From NCBI GenBank assembly GCA_002197545.1, contig NFUO01000684.1, positions 1 through 13,598 on the forward strand: a stretch of DNA of 13,598 nucleotides, given 5' to 3'. Source of the stretch: Acidobacteria subdivision 2 bacterium RH1 MAG20. GTDB lineage: Bacteria > Acidobacteriota > Terriglobia > Terriglobales > Acidobacteriaceae. The position numbers were made by a program, and so were the translations under genes. How positions within the stretch are numbered: position 1 is the stretch's first letter; each line of letters starts with the position of its first letter. Below the pieces are notes generated by a model. That model was not told the origin of the DNA and made no database searches. It saw only the letters and a program-made list of their open reading frames with translations. Shown here piece by piece: positions 7,154 to 13,598 of the stretch.

Positions 7154-8125
7154 CTATTCTGCAATCGCCGTCGGACGCGCTGTTCCCCAAAGCGCTTCGG
7201 CGGCGAGGCAGACCAATGCTATCCAATACAAGTCTGCGCCCAGTAGATGCAGAATCTGTATCCAGGTTGGAGCTAGGAGCAGGATATCGGCAATTCCGAG
7301 AATGAACTGTAAGCCGAGTAGGGCAGCCACGATCAAGCCCAGCTGCGACCGTATCTTCATCACCAGCCAAAGCACACAGCAGAACCCCACGATGGCCGAT
7401 GCCGGATGAATCCATCGCATTCGTACCAATAGCGGGGAACTTGCTGCGAAATCTGAAGCAAAACCTGCGAGGAGGCTAGGAGAAGGAAACAGCGTATCTG
7501 CCAGGGCAGCCACCGAACCGGTCGCCCCAACCACAATCGTTGCGACGACCGCTATCCAAGCTGGCCAAGTTAAGGATCGATCACCTACGCGGGCGGCAAG
7601 TTTCTGAGAAGGCAGCTCTTCCGCCGAGTTGGCGATATTATCACCCAGCCACCACGCTGTCAGCGCCAGCGATCCAAGCAACAAAAGAGTATTGGTGAAG
7701 TGAATCGACTGCATCATCACGCGTGCGGTCGAGATATTCTTCCCGACAAACTTACCCAGCACTAGCACTGCTCCCAGCAATGCCTCTGTCACTAGCAGGA
7801 TCGCGGAAACTACGACTGCTCGCCGTGCCCGGTGTCCTCGCCGGGCAGCATAGAACGTCCACACCAACAGTCCGACTACCAGAACAGTGCTGATACCCGC
7901 CATCGAACGGTGAGCAAACTCGATGACTGTAGTCAGTCGCGGATGGTGCGGAAAGAAGTCGCCATTACAGAGCGGCCAGTTGTCCCCGCATCCCGCTCCC
8001 GACCCGGTGGTCCGCACTACCGCTCCCCAAAGGATTGTCAGCACGTTATACGCAACCACTCCCCACGCATAACGCACCAGCGCCTTGGGGATTCGCTTCA
8101 CCGTCTCAGCCGCAACCGTTGCCAT
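7154..8125 (-). CDS. ctaA: Heme A synthase (CtaA/COX15 family)
   Basis: A 323-residue inner-membrane protein with eight predicted helices. It oxidises the C8 methyl group of heme O to the formyl of heme A, needed for aa3-type cytochrome oxidases. Features present: VVRTTGSGAGCGDNWPLCNG (residues 36-55) with the paired cysteines C46 and C53 of the first periplasmic loop, E69 and H72 in EFAHR, H142 in SIHFTN, and the C-terminal half pair H240 (RWIHPASA) and H293 (QILHLLGAD). These are the four heme-ligating His positions of the family. The length is typical of bacterial CtaA. Its ATG lies 40 bp after proC, with AGGA very close to the start. It is last in the DUF885-proC-ctaA series. No cytochrome oxidase or heme O synthase gene is in the window. 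Confidence 0.93.
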   Translation of the reverse strand: MATVAAETVKRIPKALVRYAWGVVAYNVLTILWGAVVRTTGSGAGCGDNWPLCNGDFFPHHPRLTTVIEFAHRSMAGISTVLVVGLLVWTFYAARRGHRARRAVVVSAILLVTEALLGAVLVLGKFVGKNISTARVMMQSIHFTNTLLLLGSLALTAWWLGDNIANSAEELPSQKLAARVGDRSLTWPAWIAVVATIVVGATGSVAALADTLFPSPSLLAGFASDFAASSPLLVRMRWIHPASAIVGFCCVLWLVMKIRSQLGLIVAALLGLQFILGIADILLLAPTWIQILHLLGADLYWIALVCLAAEALWGTARPTAIAE

Positions 8126-8165
8126 ATCCTCATTCTACGCAGCGCGAATCGATGGGCGATATTCG

Positions 8166-9020
8166 TCAACCGTTCGCGAGTTCCTTGGCGCGTTGCGTGG
8201 CTCGCTTCACCGCTTTGATCAGCGTCACGCGCAATCCGCCCTCTTCCAACTCCAGAATGCCATCGACCGTGCATCCTGCTGGCGTCGTCACCGCATCCTT
8301 CAGCAGCGCCGGATGGTATCCCGTCTCCAGCACCATCCTTGCCGAGCCAAGCGTAGTCTGCGCCGCCAGCAGTGTGGCCACATCGCGCGGCAGGCCGACA
8401 TTCACGCCCGCCTCAGCCAGTGCTTCGATGATGATGTACAAAAACGCCGGTCCCGAGCCCGACAGCCCGGTCACTGCGTCCATATGCTTCTCATCGACGA
8501 CGACCGTGCGCCCGACGGTCTGAAAGATTCGCTGAGCTATGGCCATCTGTTCTTCCGTGACGAACCGTCCACCGCAAAGCGCTGTAATCCCCGCGGCCAG
8601 CATTGCCGGTGTGTTTGGCATCGCACGAATCACGCCTAGATCGTGGCCAGCGCTATCCTCAATGCTGCGTGTCGTTACCGAAGCTGCGAACGAAAGCATC
8701 AGCTTGTCTGGAGAGAGTGCTGGTTTGATCTGCTGAATGACGCCCGGCACTTGAGTCGGCTTTACGCCCAGCAGAATCACATCCGCCTGCTGCGCCGCAG
8801 CCAGATTGTCCGTGGTGACTTCCACGCCAAACTGCGCGGACAGCGCCTGCGCCCGCTCGGGATGATGCACCGTGGCAAAGATCTGCTCTGGAGACACTAG
8901 ATTGTTCTTCAGAAAGGCCTGCAACAGAATGCCGCCCATCTTGCCCGTGCCAAGAATCGCTACCCGCAGCCCAGGCATCACCGGGGCCGGTGCCACAACC
9001 TCATACGTTTCGTCGCTCAT
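8166..9020 (-). CDS. proC: Pyrroline-5-carboxylate reductase
   Basis: A 284-residue cytosolic enzyme that reduces 1-pyrroline-5-carboxylate to L-proline with NAD(P)H, the last step of proline synthesis. The dinucleotide-binding motif ILGTGKMGG lies at about residues 22-30, after a slightly longer N-terminus than usual (about 14 extra residues, VVAPAPVMPG). RAMPNTPA is the conserved substrate-loop motif. DAVTGLSGSGPAFLY and, near the C-terminus, DAVTTPAGCTVDGILELEEG are the family signatures. Ribosome-binding sequence is poor at ATG 9020. Met15 (ATG at 8978) would give the more usual length but has no better ribosome-binding site. The gene starts 21 bp after the DUF885 gene and precedes ctaA, so co-transcription is likely. 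Confidence 0.95.
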   Translation of the reverse strand: MSDETYEVVAPAPVMPGLRVAILGTGKMGGILLQAFLKNNLVSPEQIFATVHHPERAQALSAQFGVEVTTDNLAAAQQADVILLGVKPTQVPGVIQQIKPALSPDKLMLSFAASVTTRSIEDSAGHDLGVIRAMPNTPAMLAAGITALCGGRFVTEEQMAIAQRIFQTVGRTVVVDEKHMDAVTGLSGSGPAFLYIIIEALAEAGVNVGLPRDVATLLAAQTTLGSARMVLETGYHPALLKDAVTTPAGCTVDGILELEEGGLRVTLIKAVKRATQRAKELANG

Positions 9021-9041
9021 CCTAAAAGGCTATCAGAGACG

Positions 9042-10850
9042 CTACCTTTTCTGCGCCGCAATCCAGTCATTGACTCGTTGGTCCAGCACGTCCATCGGCA
9101 AGGCGCCGGAATCCAGCACCTCATCATGGAAGGCCTTGATGTCGAACTTCGGCCCCAGTGCAGTCTTGGCGCGTTCCCTGAGTTCAAGAATCTTCAACTG
9201 CCCCATCTTGTATCCCAGCGCCTGCCCAGGCCACGCGATGTAGCGGTCGACCTCTGCCTGAATATTGGTATCGTCCATCGCCGTGTGTGCGTGGAAGTAA
9301 TCGATCATCTGCTGCCGCGTCCAGTGTTGCGAGTGGACCCCGGTATCGACCACCAGCCGGATCGCCCGCCAGATGTCCGCCTCCAGCCGTCCATAGTCGC
9401 TGTAAGGGTCCTGATAGAACCCGATCTCTTTGCCCAGCCGCTCGCTGTAGAGCGCCCAGCCTTCGGTGTATGCCGTGTAATAGGACTGCTTGCGGAACTC
9501 CGGCAGTCCCGTCAACTCTTGCGCGATCGAGATCTGTAAATGATGCCCGGGAATCCCTTCGTGATACGCAACAGCCTCCACCCCAGCCAGCGACCGCTCC
9601 GCGAAGTTGTACGTATTCACATCGACCTTGCCCGGACGCTTTCCATCCGCGCTGCCCTGATCATAGAAGGCCTCTGCCTGGTCCTTCGCTATGTACGAAG
9701 GCATCTCCACGACCTCTAATTTGGCCTTCGGAAGCGTGCCGAAAAGCTCCGGCAACTTGGGCTGCATCTGTGCGATGTATTCCCGGAAAGCATCGATCAA
9801 CTGTTCCTTCGAGGTAGGATGTTCCTTCGGATTCGTCTTCAGCGCCTCATTGAAACTCTTCAGATCGGCGAAGCCCAGCTTATGCACAATCGCCAGCATC
9901 TCGGCCTCGTCCCGCTTCACCTCATCGAGCCCGATCTGGTGAATCTCCGCTGCCGTCTTGTTCAGCGTCGTGCTCTGGCGTATGCGAAACGCATAATACG
10001 CATCGCCGTCCGGCAACGCCCATACCCCGGGTTCCTTGCGTCCTTTCGGTACGTAGTCCACCTTCAAAAACTTTGCGAACTGCTGATAAGAGGGCACCAC
10101 GTCCGTCGCAATCACATTCAGCAACTCGCCGGAGATGCGTTTCTGCTCCGCCGCGCTCACTGCCTTGGGAAACTTCTTCAACGGCAGCGCGAATGCGCTG
10201 TCCTCCGGCTTCTGATCTGCCAGAGTCTGTACCTGCACCAGCACTTTCTCCAGCAGATACTCAGGCGGCATCCGCCCGTCGTCGATGCCCATCTGCATGT
10301 TCGTCGTAATCTGCGAAAACGCAGTCGGTACCTTCTGCAGCCGCGAGATGTAGTCGTCGTAGTCCTTCACCGAATCGAACTGAAGGTCGATCGGCATCTG
10401 CGCCAGGTCGGTGTGGAAGCCGCTGAACTGGTTGACCGGCATCTCCCACTCTTTGAACTTCGCCGCCTCCTGGTCATCGATCAGCGACCGCATCATCAGG
10501 TCAGCCGACAGCTTCTCCTGGTCCGGCAAACCGGTCGTATCAATCGCTCCAAGTTGCTGAATATATCCGCGTCCCCGAGCCAGCGAAGCATTCACTGCCT
10601 GCACAGAGTAGTCCGTAAGCTGATCGTTGTATCGCTTATCCCCAAGGTAGGAAGCGTACTCCGGCGAGTGCTTCAGCTTGTCCTGCCATATCTCGTCAAA
10701 TAGCGCATTCAAAGCCTTGCTGCGATCTGCAACAGACCCTGTAGCCGCAGCCGCTGCAGGAGGAAGTTGAAGCTGGGCCCCCAACGGTACTACGCTCATG
10801 AAACAAATTAATGTCAGACCACCGAGCAGCGTGAGCGAAACTTTCTTCAT
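9042..10850 (-). CDS. Exported DUF885 family metallopeptidase-like protein
   Basis: A 602-residue protein of the DUF885 family (COG4805), putative zinc carboxypeptidase-like enzymes with an all-helical fold related to the M32/neurolysin type. A signal peptide covers residues 1-25 (MKKVSLTLLGGLTLICFMS, cleavage near LGA-QL). The zinc motif HEGIPGHH is at 430-437, and a likely third ligand, E463, in YTEGWALYSE follows about 30 residues later. DTGVHSQHW (502-510) and RYIAWPGQALGYK are further conserved C-terminal blocks. The length is typical. I chose ATG 10850, preceded by GGGAAGG, over a TTG four codons upstream. It heads the DUF885-proC-ctaA series after a 77-bp gap. A role in periplasmic peptide breakdown is inferred from the family; the substrate is unknown. 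Confidence 0.9.
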   Translation of the reverse strand: MKKVSLTLLGGLTLICFMSVVPLGAQLQLPPAAAAATGSVADRSKALNALFDEIWQDKLKHSPEYASYLGDKRYNDQLTDYSVQAVNASLARGRGYIQQLGAIDTTGLPDQEKLSADLMMRSLIDDQEAAKFKEWEMPVNQFSGFHTDLAQMPIDLQFDSVKDYDDYISRLQKVPTAFSQITTNMQMGIDDGRMPPEYLLEKVLVQVQTLADQKPEDSAFALPLKKFPKAVSAAEQKRISGELLNVIATDVVPSYQQFAKFLKVDYVPKGRKEPGVWALPDGDAYYAFRIRQSTTLNKTAAEIHQIGLDEVKRDEAEMLAIVHKLGFADLKSFNEALKTNPKEHPTSKEQLIDAFREYIAQMQPKLPELFGTLPKAKLEVVEMPSYIAKDQAEAFYDQGSADGKRPGKVDVNTYNFAERSLAGVEAVAYHEGIPGHHLQISIAQELTGLPEFRKQSYYTAYTEGWALYSERLGKEIGFYQDPYSDYGRLEADIWRAIRLVVDTGVHSQHWTRQQMIDYFHAHTAMDDTNIQAEVDRYIAWPGQALGYKMGQLKILELRERAKTALGPKFDIKAFHDEVLDSGALPMDVLDQRVNDWIAAQKR

Positions 10851-10927
10851 AGGCCTTCCCAATATGTATTTATCAGTTTTATGCGAGCACCCCAGCTAAC
10901 TAAGCGCGACGCTGAAATCTGGTTGAC

Positions 10928-11917
10928 CTATCGGTCGCGGGTGGTGACAAAGCCGGGTACCCACAGGAGGGCGCGTTTGGCTTCGGACTCGGGCAGGTCG
11001 GCGATGCTGAGGCGGGCGGCTTCGGCGTAGGCGCAGGCGGTGTCCATGGCGTACTCAATGGAACCGTGACGGTGCAGGATTTCGAGGATCTGTGGATGAG
11101 AGGCGTTTTCAAAGCTGCGGTCGGCCAGGACAGTGCGGATGGCTTCGCGATCGGCCCCTGTGCCGCGTTCGAGGGCGTGGATGACGGCGAGCGTCGCTTT
11201 GCCTTCGCGGAGGTCTGAAGCTACCGGCTTGCCGAGGACGTCTTCGGCCGCGGTGAGGTCGAGGACGTCGTCGACAATCTGGAAGGCGAGGCCAAGGTTG
11301 CGGCCATATTCGCCGAGTTGGGACTCGACTTCGTCGCCCGCGCGGGTGATGGCTGCGCCGAGTTGCATGGAGACCTTGAAGAGGCAGGCGGTCTTGCGGA
11401 AGATGAGATCGAAGTACTCTTCTTCGTTGATGAGATGACCCAGCTTCTCGATCTGGAGGAGTTCGCCTTCGACCATCTGCTGAGTCAGTGAGATGAGCAG
11501 GTCGAGCACACGAAAGTTACGCTCTTCAAGCGCAGTGCTGAAGGACTGCATGTAGAGCCAGTCGCCGGCGAGAACGCATTTTGAATTGCCCCAGGTGGTG
11601 TTGGAGGAGGGGCGGCCGCGGCGGGTATCGGCCTCATCGATGATGTCGTCGTGGACGAGGGTGGCGGTATGCAGCATCTCGACGACGGCGCCAAGGCGGA
11701 TGCGGCTGTGGCTGGTGCAGCCGAGGGCTTTGGCCGAGAGCAGAAGGAGCAACGGGCGGATGCGTTTACCGCCGCCCGCGATGAGGTATTGGGCGATGTC
11801 GGTAATGACGGCGACGTTGGAGGCTGACTGGGTGGTGAACTCGCGCTCGATGGCGGCGAGATCGTCACGGAGGAGGTCGAAGACCTCGGCTGCGGTCGCG
11901 ATGGAGAGTGTGCTCAC
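10928..11917 (-). CDS. Long-chain trans-polyprenyl diphosphate synthase
   Basis: A 329-residue class I prenyl elongase that adds isopentenyl diphosphate units to an allylic primer, most likely making the side chain of menaquinone/ubiquinone. GGGKRIRP (48-55) is the IPP-binding motif. The first Asp-rich motif is DDIID (90-94), followed by EADTRRGRPS. The second is DDVLD (216-220), followed by GKPVASDLREGK. The residues just before the first motif (LHTATLVH) are small, as in IspB-like and HepT-like long-chain enzymes rather than farnesyl synthases, so a product of C30-C50 is likely. The start is a GTG at 11917 with little ribosome-binding sequence; no ATG is available in frame before residue 81. 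It lies 28 bp after yajQ. The coding strand here is C-rich, unlike the following DUF885 gene. Confidence 0.92.
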   Translation of the reverse strand: MSTLSIATAAEVFDLLRDDLAAIEREFTTQSASNVAVITDIAQYLIAGGGKRIRPLLLLLSAKALGCTSHSRIRLGAVVEMLHTATLVHDDIIDEADTRRGRPSSNTTWGNSKCVLAGDWLYMQSFSTALEERNFRVLDLLISLTQQMVEGELLQIEKLGHLINEEEYFDLIFRKTACLFKVSMQLGAAITRAGDEVESQLGEYGRNLGLAFQIVDDVLDLTAAEDVLGKPVASDLREGKATLAVIHALERGTGADREAIRTVLADRSFENASHPQILEILHRHGSIEYAMDTACAYAEAARLSIADLPESEAKRALLWVPGFVTTRDR

Positions 11918-11945
11918 TCGTATGTCAGAGTATCAGGATGCCGGT

Positions 11946-12446
11946 CTAGTTCGAACGGAAGTTGGTGAACTGCAGGTCGACGCCGAGGTCTTTGCCCCGA
12001 AGAAGTCCCATAACATCCTGCAGAACATCGCGGTCTTTACTCACCACGCGGACGGTATCGCCCTGAATGCTGGCCTGTGCCTTTTTCTTCGACTCCTTGA
12101 TGAGAGCTACGATCTGTTTGGCTTTTTCGGAAGGAATGCCCTGAACGAGCTTGATCTTCTGGCGGACGCTGGAGTTGGCGGCTGGTTCGATCTTTTCGTA
12201 TTCGAGGTTCTTGAGAGAGACGCCGCGTTTGACCAGCTTCTGCGAGAGGATTTCGATGACGGCCTTCAAGGTGTATTCGCTCTGCGAGGCTAATTGGATG
12301 GCGTCGGTGCCTTCGAGTTCGATCATGGACTTGGAGTCCTTGAGGTCAAAGCGGGCGTGGACCTCTTTGGAGGCCTGATCAATGGCGTTTTTTACTTCCT
12401 GAAGCTCTACTTTGCTGACTACGTCGAAGCTGTTGTCGGATGCCAT
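11946..12446 (-). CDS. yajQ: YajQ family nucleotide-binding protein
   Basis: A 166-residue cytosolic protein, close to the 163 residues of the E. coli protein. It starts with the family N-terminus MASDNSFDVVSKVELQEV and keeps KEVHARFDLKDS and SIQGDTVRVVSKDRDVLQ, the two ferredoxin-like repeats ending in LGVDLQFTNFRSN. Members bind nucleotides; the Xanthomonas and Pseudomonas proteins bind cyclic di-GMP and modulate transcription factors, a property not readable here. The frame stays open upstream to 12881, but ATG 12446 has AGGA at 7 bases and begins at the conserved first residue. It sits 52 bp after tatD and 28 bp before the prenyl synthase, probably in one transcript. Confidence 0.95.
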   Translation of the reverse strand: MASDNSFDVVSKVELQEVKNAIDQASKEVHARFDLKDSKSMIELEGTDAIQLASQSEYTLKAVIEILSQKLVKRGVSLKNLEYEKIEPAANSSVRQKIKLVQGIPSEKAKQIVALIKESKKKAQASIQGDTVRVVSKDRDVLQDVMGLLRGKDLGVDLQFTNFRSN

Positions 12447-12498
12447 ATTTTTCCTTTGCTTCTTTCTCTCTTTGTTCTGCTCGCTTCTCTTTATTATG

Positions 12499-13335
12499 TC
12501 AGGCCGTTGTGGGGAAGAGGCGGTGGAAGTTTTTAGTGGTGATCGCTGCGAGTTCTTGTGATGAGATGCCGTGAAGGGTGGCCAGGGTTCCGGCGGTGTG
12601 GGTGATGAGGGCGGGTTCGTTGCGCTCGCCGCGGTGGGGGATAGGCGCGAGGAAGGGGGCGTCTGTCTCGACCAGAAGGCGGTTGGCGGGAGCTTTGGTG
12701 GCAGCTTCGCGGATGGATTGGGACTTGGGATAGGTGAGGTTGCCGGCGAAGGAGAGATAGAAGCCGGCGTCGAGCGAGCGCTGGGCCTGTTCGCCCGTGC
12801 CGGAGAAGCAGTGCATGATGCCGCCGAGATTGTGAGGTATCCAGTGTTCGGCGATGAGGGCGAGGAGGTCTTCCCAGGCATCGGCTTCGCCGAATTTTTG
12901 TTTGGCCTGGGGGGTGGCCAGTTCGCTGGTGCGGCAGTGGATGAGGATGGGCTTCTTCGCGGCGGCAGCGACTTCCATCTGGGCGATGAAGGCTTGCTTC
13001 TGGATCGGTGGTTCGGGATTTTCGACGTGGTAGTAGTCGAGGCCGATCTCGCCTAGGCCGATGCATTTGGGGTCGGCGACCAGGCTGGCCAGTTTGGCGA
13101 GAGCTTCTTCGTTGGCCTGGGCGGCTTCCTGAGGATGGATGCCGACGCTGGCGTAGATCTTTGGCTCGCCAGTGCCGGTATGGGCAATTTCGAGCGCCTG
13201 GTGCATGGTGTCGGGGCCTTCACCGATGCCGATGGCGAGGATAGCGTTGACACCCGCGGCTTGCGCGCGGCGGAGGACTTCATCTCTGTCTTCGGTGTAG
13301 AAGTCGAGATGGGCGTGGGAGTCGATCAGGGACAT
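12499..13335 (-). CDS. tatD: TatD family metal-dependent hydrolase (DNase)
   Basis: A 278-residue TIM-barrel enzyme of the TatD/amidohydrolase superfamily, described elsewhere as a 3'-5' exonuclease or DNase and, in some organisms, a D-aminoacyl-tRNA deacylase. All expected ligands are visible: H7 and H9 in SHAHLD, E96 in GEIGLDYY, H133 in LIHCR, H175 in MHCFSG and D225 in ETDAPFL. Length is normal for the family (about 260-265) with a small insertion near residues 141-170. I chose ATG 13335 (MSLIDSHAHLD) by homology over a TTG 24 bases upstream; neither has a good ribosome-binding site. It is the first of the minus-strand series tatD-yajQ-prenyl synthase. Its promoter should lie in the repeat-bearing region to the right of 13335. 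Confidence 0.94.
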   Translation of the reverse strand: MSLIDSHAHLDFYTEDRDEVLRRAQAAGVNAILAIGIGEGPDTMHQALEIAHTGTGEPKIYASVGIHPQEAAQANEEALAKLASLVADPKCIGLGEIGLDYYHVENPEPPIQKQAFIAQMEVAAAAKKPILIHCRTSELATPQAKQKFGEADAWEDLLALIAEHWIPHNLGGIMHCFSGTGEQAQRSLDAGFYLSFAGNLTYPKSQSIREAATKAPANRLLVETDAPFLAPIPHRGERNEPALITHTAGTLATLHGISSQELAAITTKNFHRLFPTTA

Positions 13336-13370
13336 AGGCCAGTTTTCAGGGTACTGCAAGGCGGCTGGAG

Positions 13371-13430
13371 AAGGTACCCCCCTGGGTGTAATTCGTAAAG
13401 TCCTGATAGTACATGGTTTACGTCGGGGGC
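13371..13430. repeat. Nested palindromic element upstream of tatD
   Basis: CCCCCC (13377-13382) pairs with GGGGG (13425-13429). Between them CGTAAA (13394-13399) pairs perfectly with TTTACG (13417-13422). The arrangement looks like a REP-type palindromic intergenic element, or a leader structure in the tatD transcript. The outer pairing is simple-sequence and could be chance. Whether it is dispersed in the genome cannot be judged from one copy. Confidence 0.3.
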
Positions 13431-13437
13431 CTCAACG

Positions 13438-13511
13438 CAAAGTCTTCATTCCAGAGACTTTAGGTATCAAAATCTTCTTTCTAAAAGAGTTAGCCGTGCA
13501 AGAGTTAGACC
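13438..13511. repeat. Degenerate tandem repeat of about 30 bp, 2.5 copies
   Basis: Unit 1 (13438-13467) starts CAAAGTCTTCATTC and contains AGACTTTAGG. Unit 2 (13468-13498) starts CAAAATCTTCTTTC and contains AGAGTTAGCC. A partial third unit (13499-13511) reads CAAGAGTTAGACC. Unit 1 also holds a perfect inverted repeat, AAAGTCT (13439-13445) and AGACTTT (13555 minus 100, that is 13455-13461), with a 9-base loop. The array lies between tatD and the putative transposase gene and stands out from the flanking coding sequence by being AT-rich. Confidence 0.5.
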
Positions 13512-13522
13512 GGTAATTATAT

Positions 13523-13556
13523 AGTTGACAAATCAACTTGATTGTCTTAGTATAAA
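13523..13556 (+). promoter_or_regulatory. Promoter with overlapping dyad upstream of the putative transposase gene
   Basis: TTGACA (13525-13530) is a perfect -35 hexamer. TAGTAT (13548-13553) follows at 17 bp and TATAAA (13551-13556) at 20 bp. AGTTGA (13523-13528) and TCAACT (13533-13538) form a perfect 6-bp dyad with a 4-bp spacer across the -35 box, a typical place for a repressor. The predicted start of transcription falls almost on the ATG at 13561, so the message would have little or no leader. Confidence 0.45.
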
Positions 13557-13560
13557 ACTC

Positions 13561-13598
13561 ATGAAAGCCCCTAAGACTCTTCAAGAAGCCATCATCCA
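13561..13598 (+). CDS. Putative IS1595-family transposase, first 12 codons only
   Basis: Only MKAPKTLQEAII is visible before the window ends. The pattern P-K-T-L-x-E-A-I directly after the start is characteristic of IS1595-family (ISNwi1/IS1016-like) DDE transposases, where a phrase such as YFSD and a CPxC zinc motif usually follow; neither is within the window. There is no Shine-Dalgarno sequence upstream. The left inverted repeat of the element would lie somewhere in about 13430-13550, but I could not identify it without the right end. Base composition upstream (13511-13560) is clearly more AT-rich than the neighbouring genes, which fits a mobile element. The call rests on 12 residues, so it is tentative. 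Confidence 0.55.
   Translation, partial: MKAPKTLQEAII

Noticed and set aside
12447..12881. N-terminal extension of yajQ to 311 residues
   Set aside because: The extra part is low-complexity Pro/Ser/Thr sequence read out of frame through tatD; the conserved YajQ start with a good ribosome-binding site is at 12446.
12533..13066. Minus-strand frame of 177 codons, very rich in Arg, Pro and His
   Set aside because: It is an alternative frame inside tatD; the composition is what a C-rich coding strand gives when read out of frame.
12499..13335. tatD taken as a sign of a twin-arginine transport locus, given the Tat signal of the lyase
   Set aside because: TatD is not part of the translocase, and no tatA, tatB or tatC gene is in the window.

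Overview
The window looks like chromosomal DNA of moderately high GC from a Gram-negative bacterium. The best guess is an acidobacterium of the class Terriglobia (Granulicella/Edaphobacter/Terriglobus type). This rests on gene style: a TonB-dependent receptor with an N-terminal carboxypeptidase-regulatory-like domain, a small exported Lys/His/Thr-rich protein, a heme A synthase, and a DUF885 metallopeptidase. No rRNA marker is present, so the placement is an inference.

Layout. 1-787 (minus) is the N-terminal part of a Tat-exported alginate-lyase-family protein, cut by the window edge. It is divergent from a TonB-dependent outer-membrane receptor at 897-3125 (plus). Next comes a tight three-gene minus-strand operon, read right to left: a sodium:solute symporter (4840-6567), a 77-residue two-helix membrane protein (4599-4832) and an L-fucose/L-arabinose-isomerase-family enzyme (3174-4583). 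A nested hairpin lies in its leader, directly upstream of the symporter start. These five genes could together take up and isomerise sugars or uronates released from polysaccharide, but the substrate cannot be read from the sequence.

6838-7125 (plus) encodes a 95-residue exported basic protein with YHKT repeats. From 13335 down to 7154 six minus-strand genes follow one another: tatD, yajQ, a long-chain polyprenyl diphosphate synthase, a DUF885 peptidase, proC and ctaA. They are largely housekeeping (nuclease/hydrolase, nucleotide-binding protein, isoprenoid quinone side chain, peptide turnover, proline, heme A). The 77-bp gap at 10851-10927 divides them into two likely operons, and base composition changes sign at the same place.

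The right end (13371-13560) holds palindromic and degenerate repeats, then an AT-rich promoter/operator-like segment and the first 12 codons of what looks like an IS1595-family transposase, cut by the window edge.

No tRNA, rRNA or CRISPR array was seen. I found no clearly new multi-gene system. The observations most worth a second look are the GC-skew reversal at about 10.9 kb, the leader hairpin and small membrane protein of the symporter operon, and the altered catalytic motif in the lyase.
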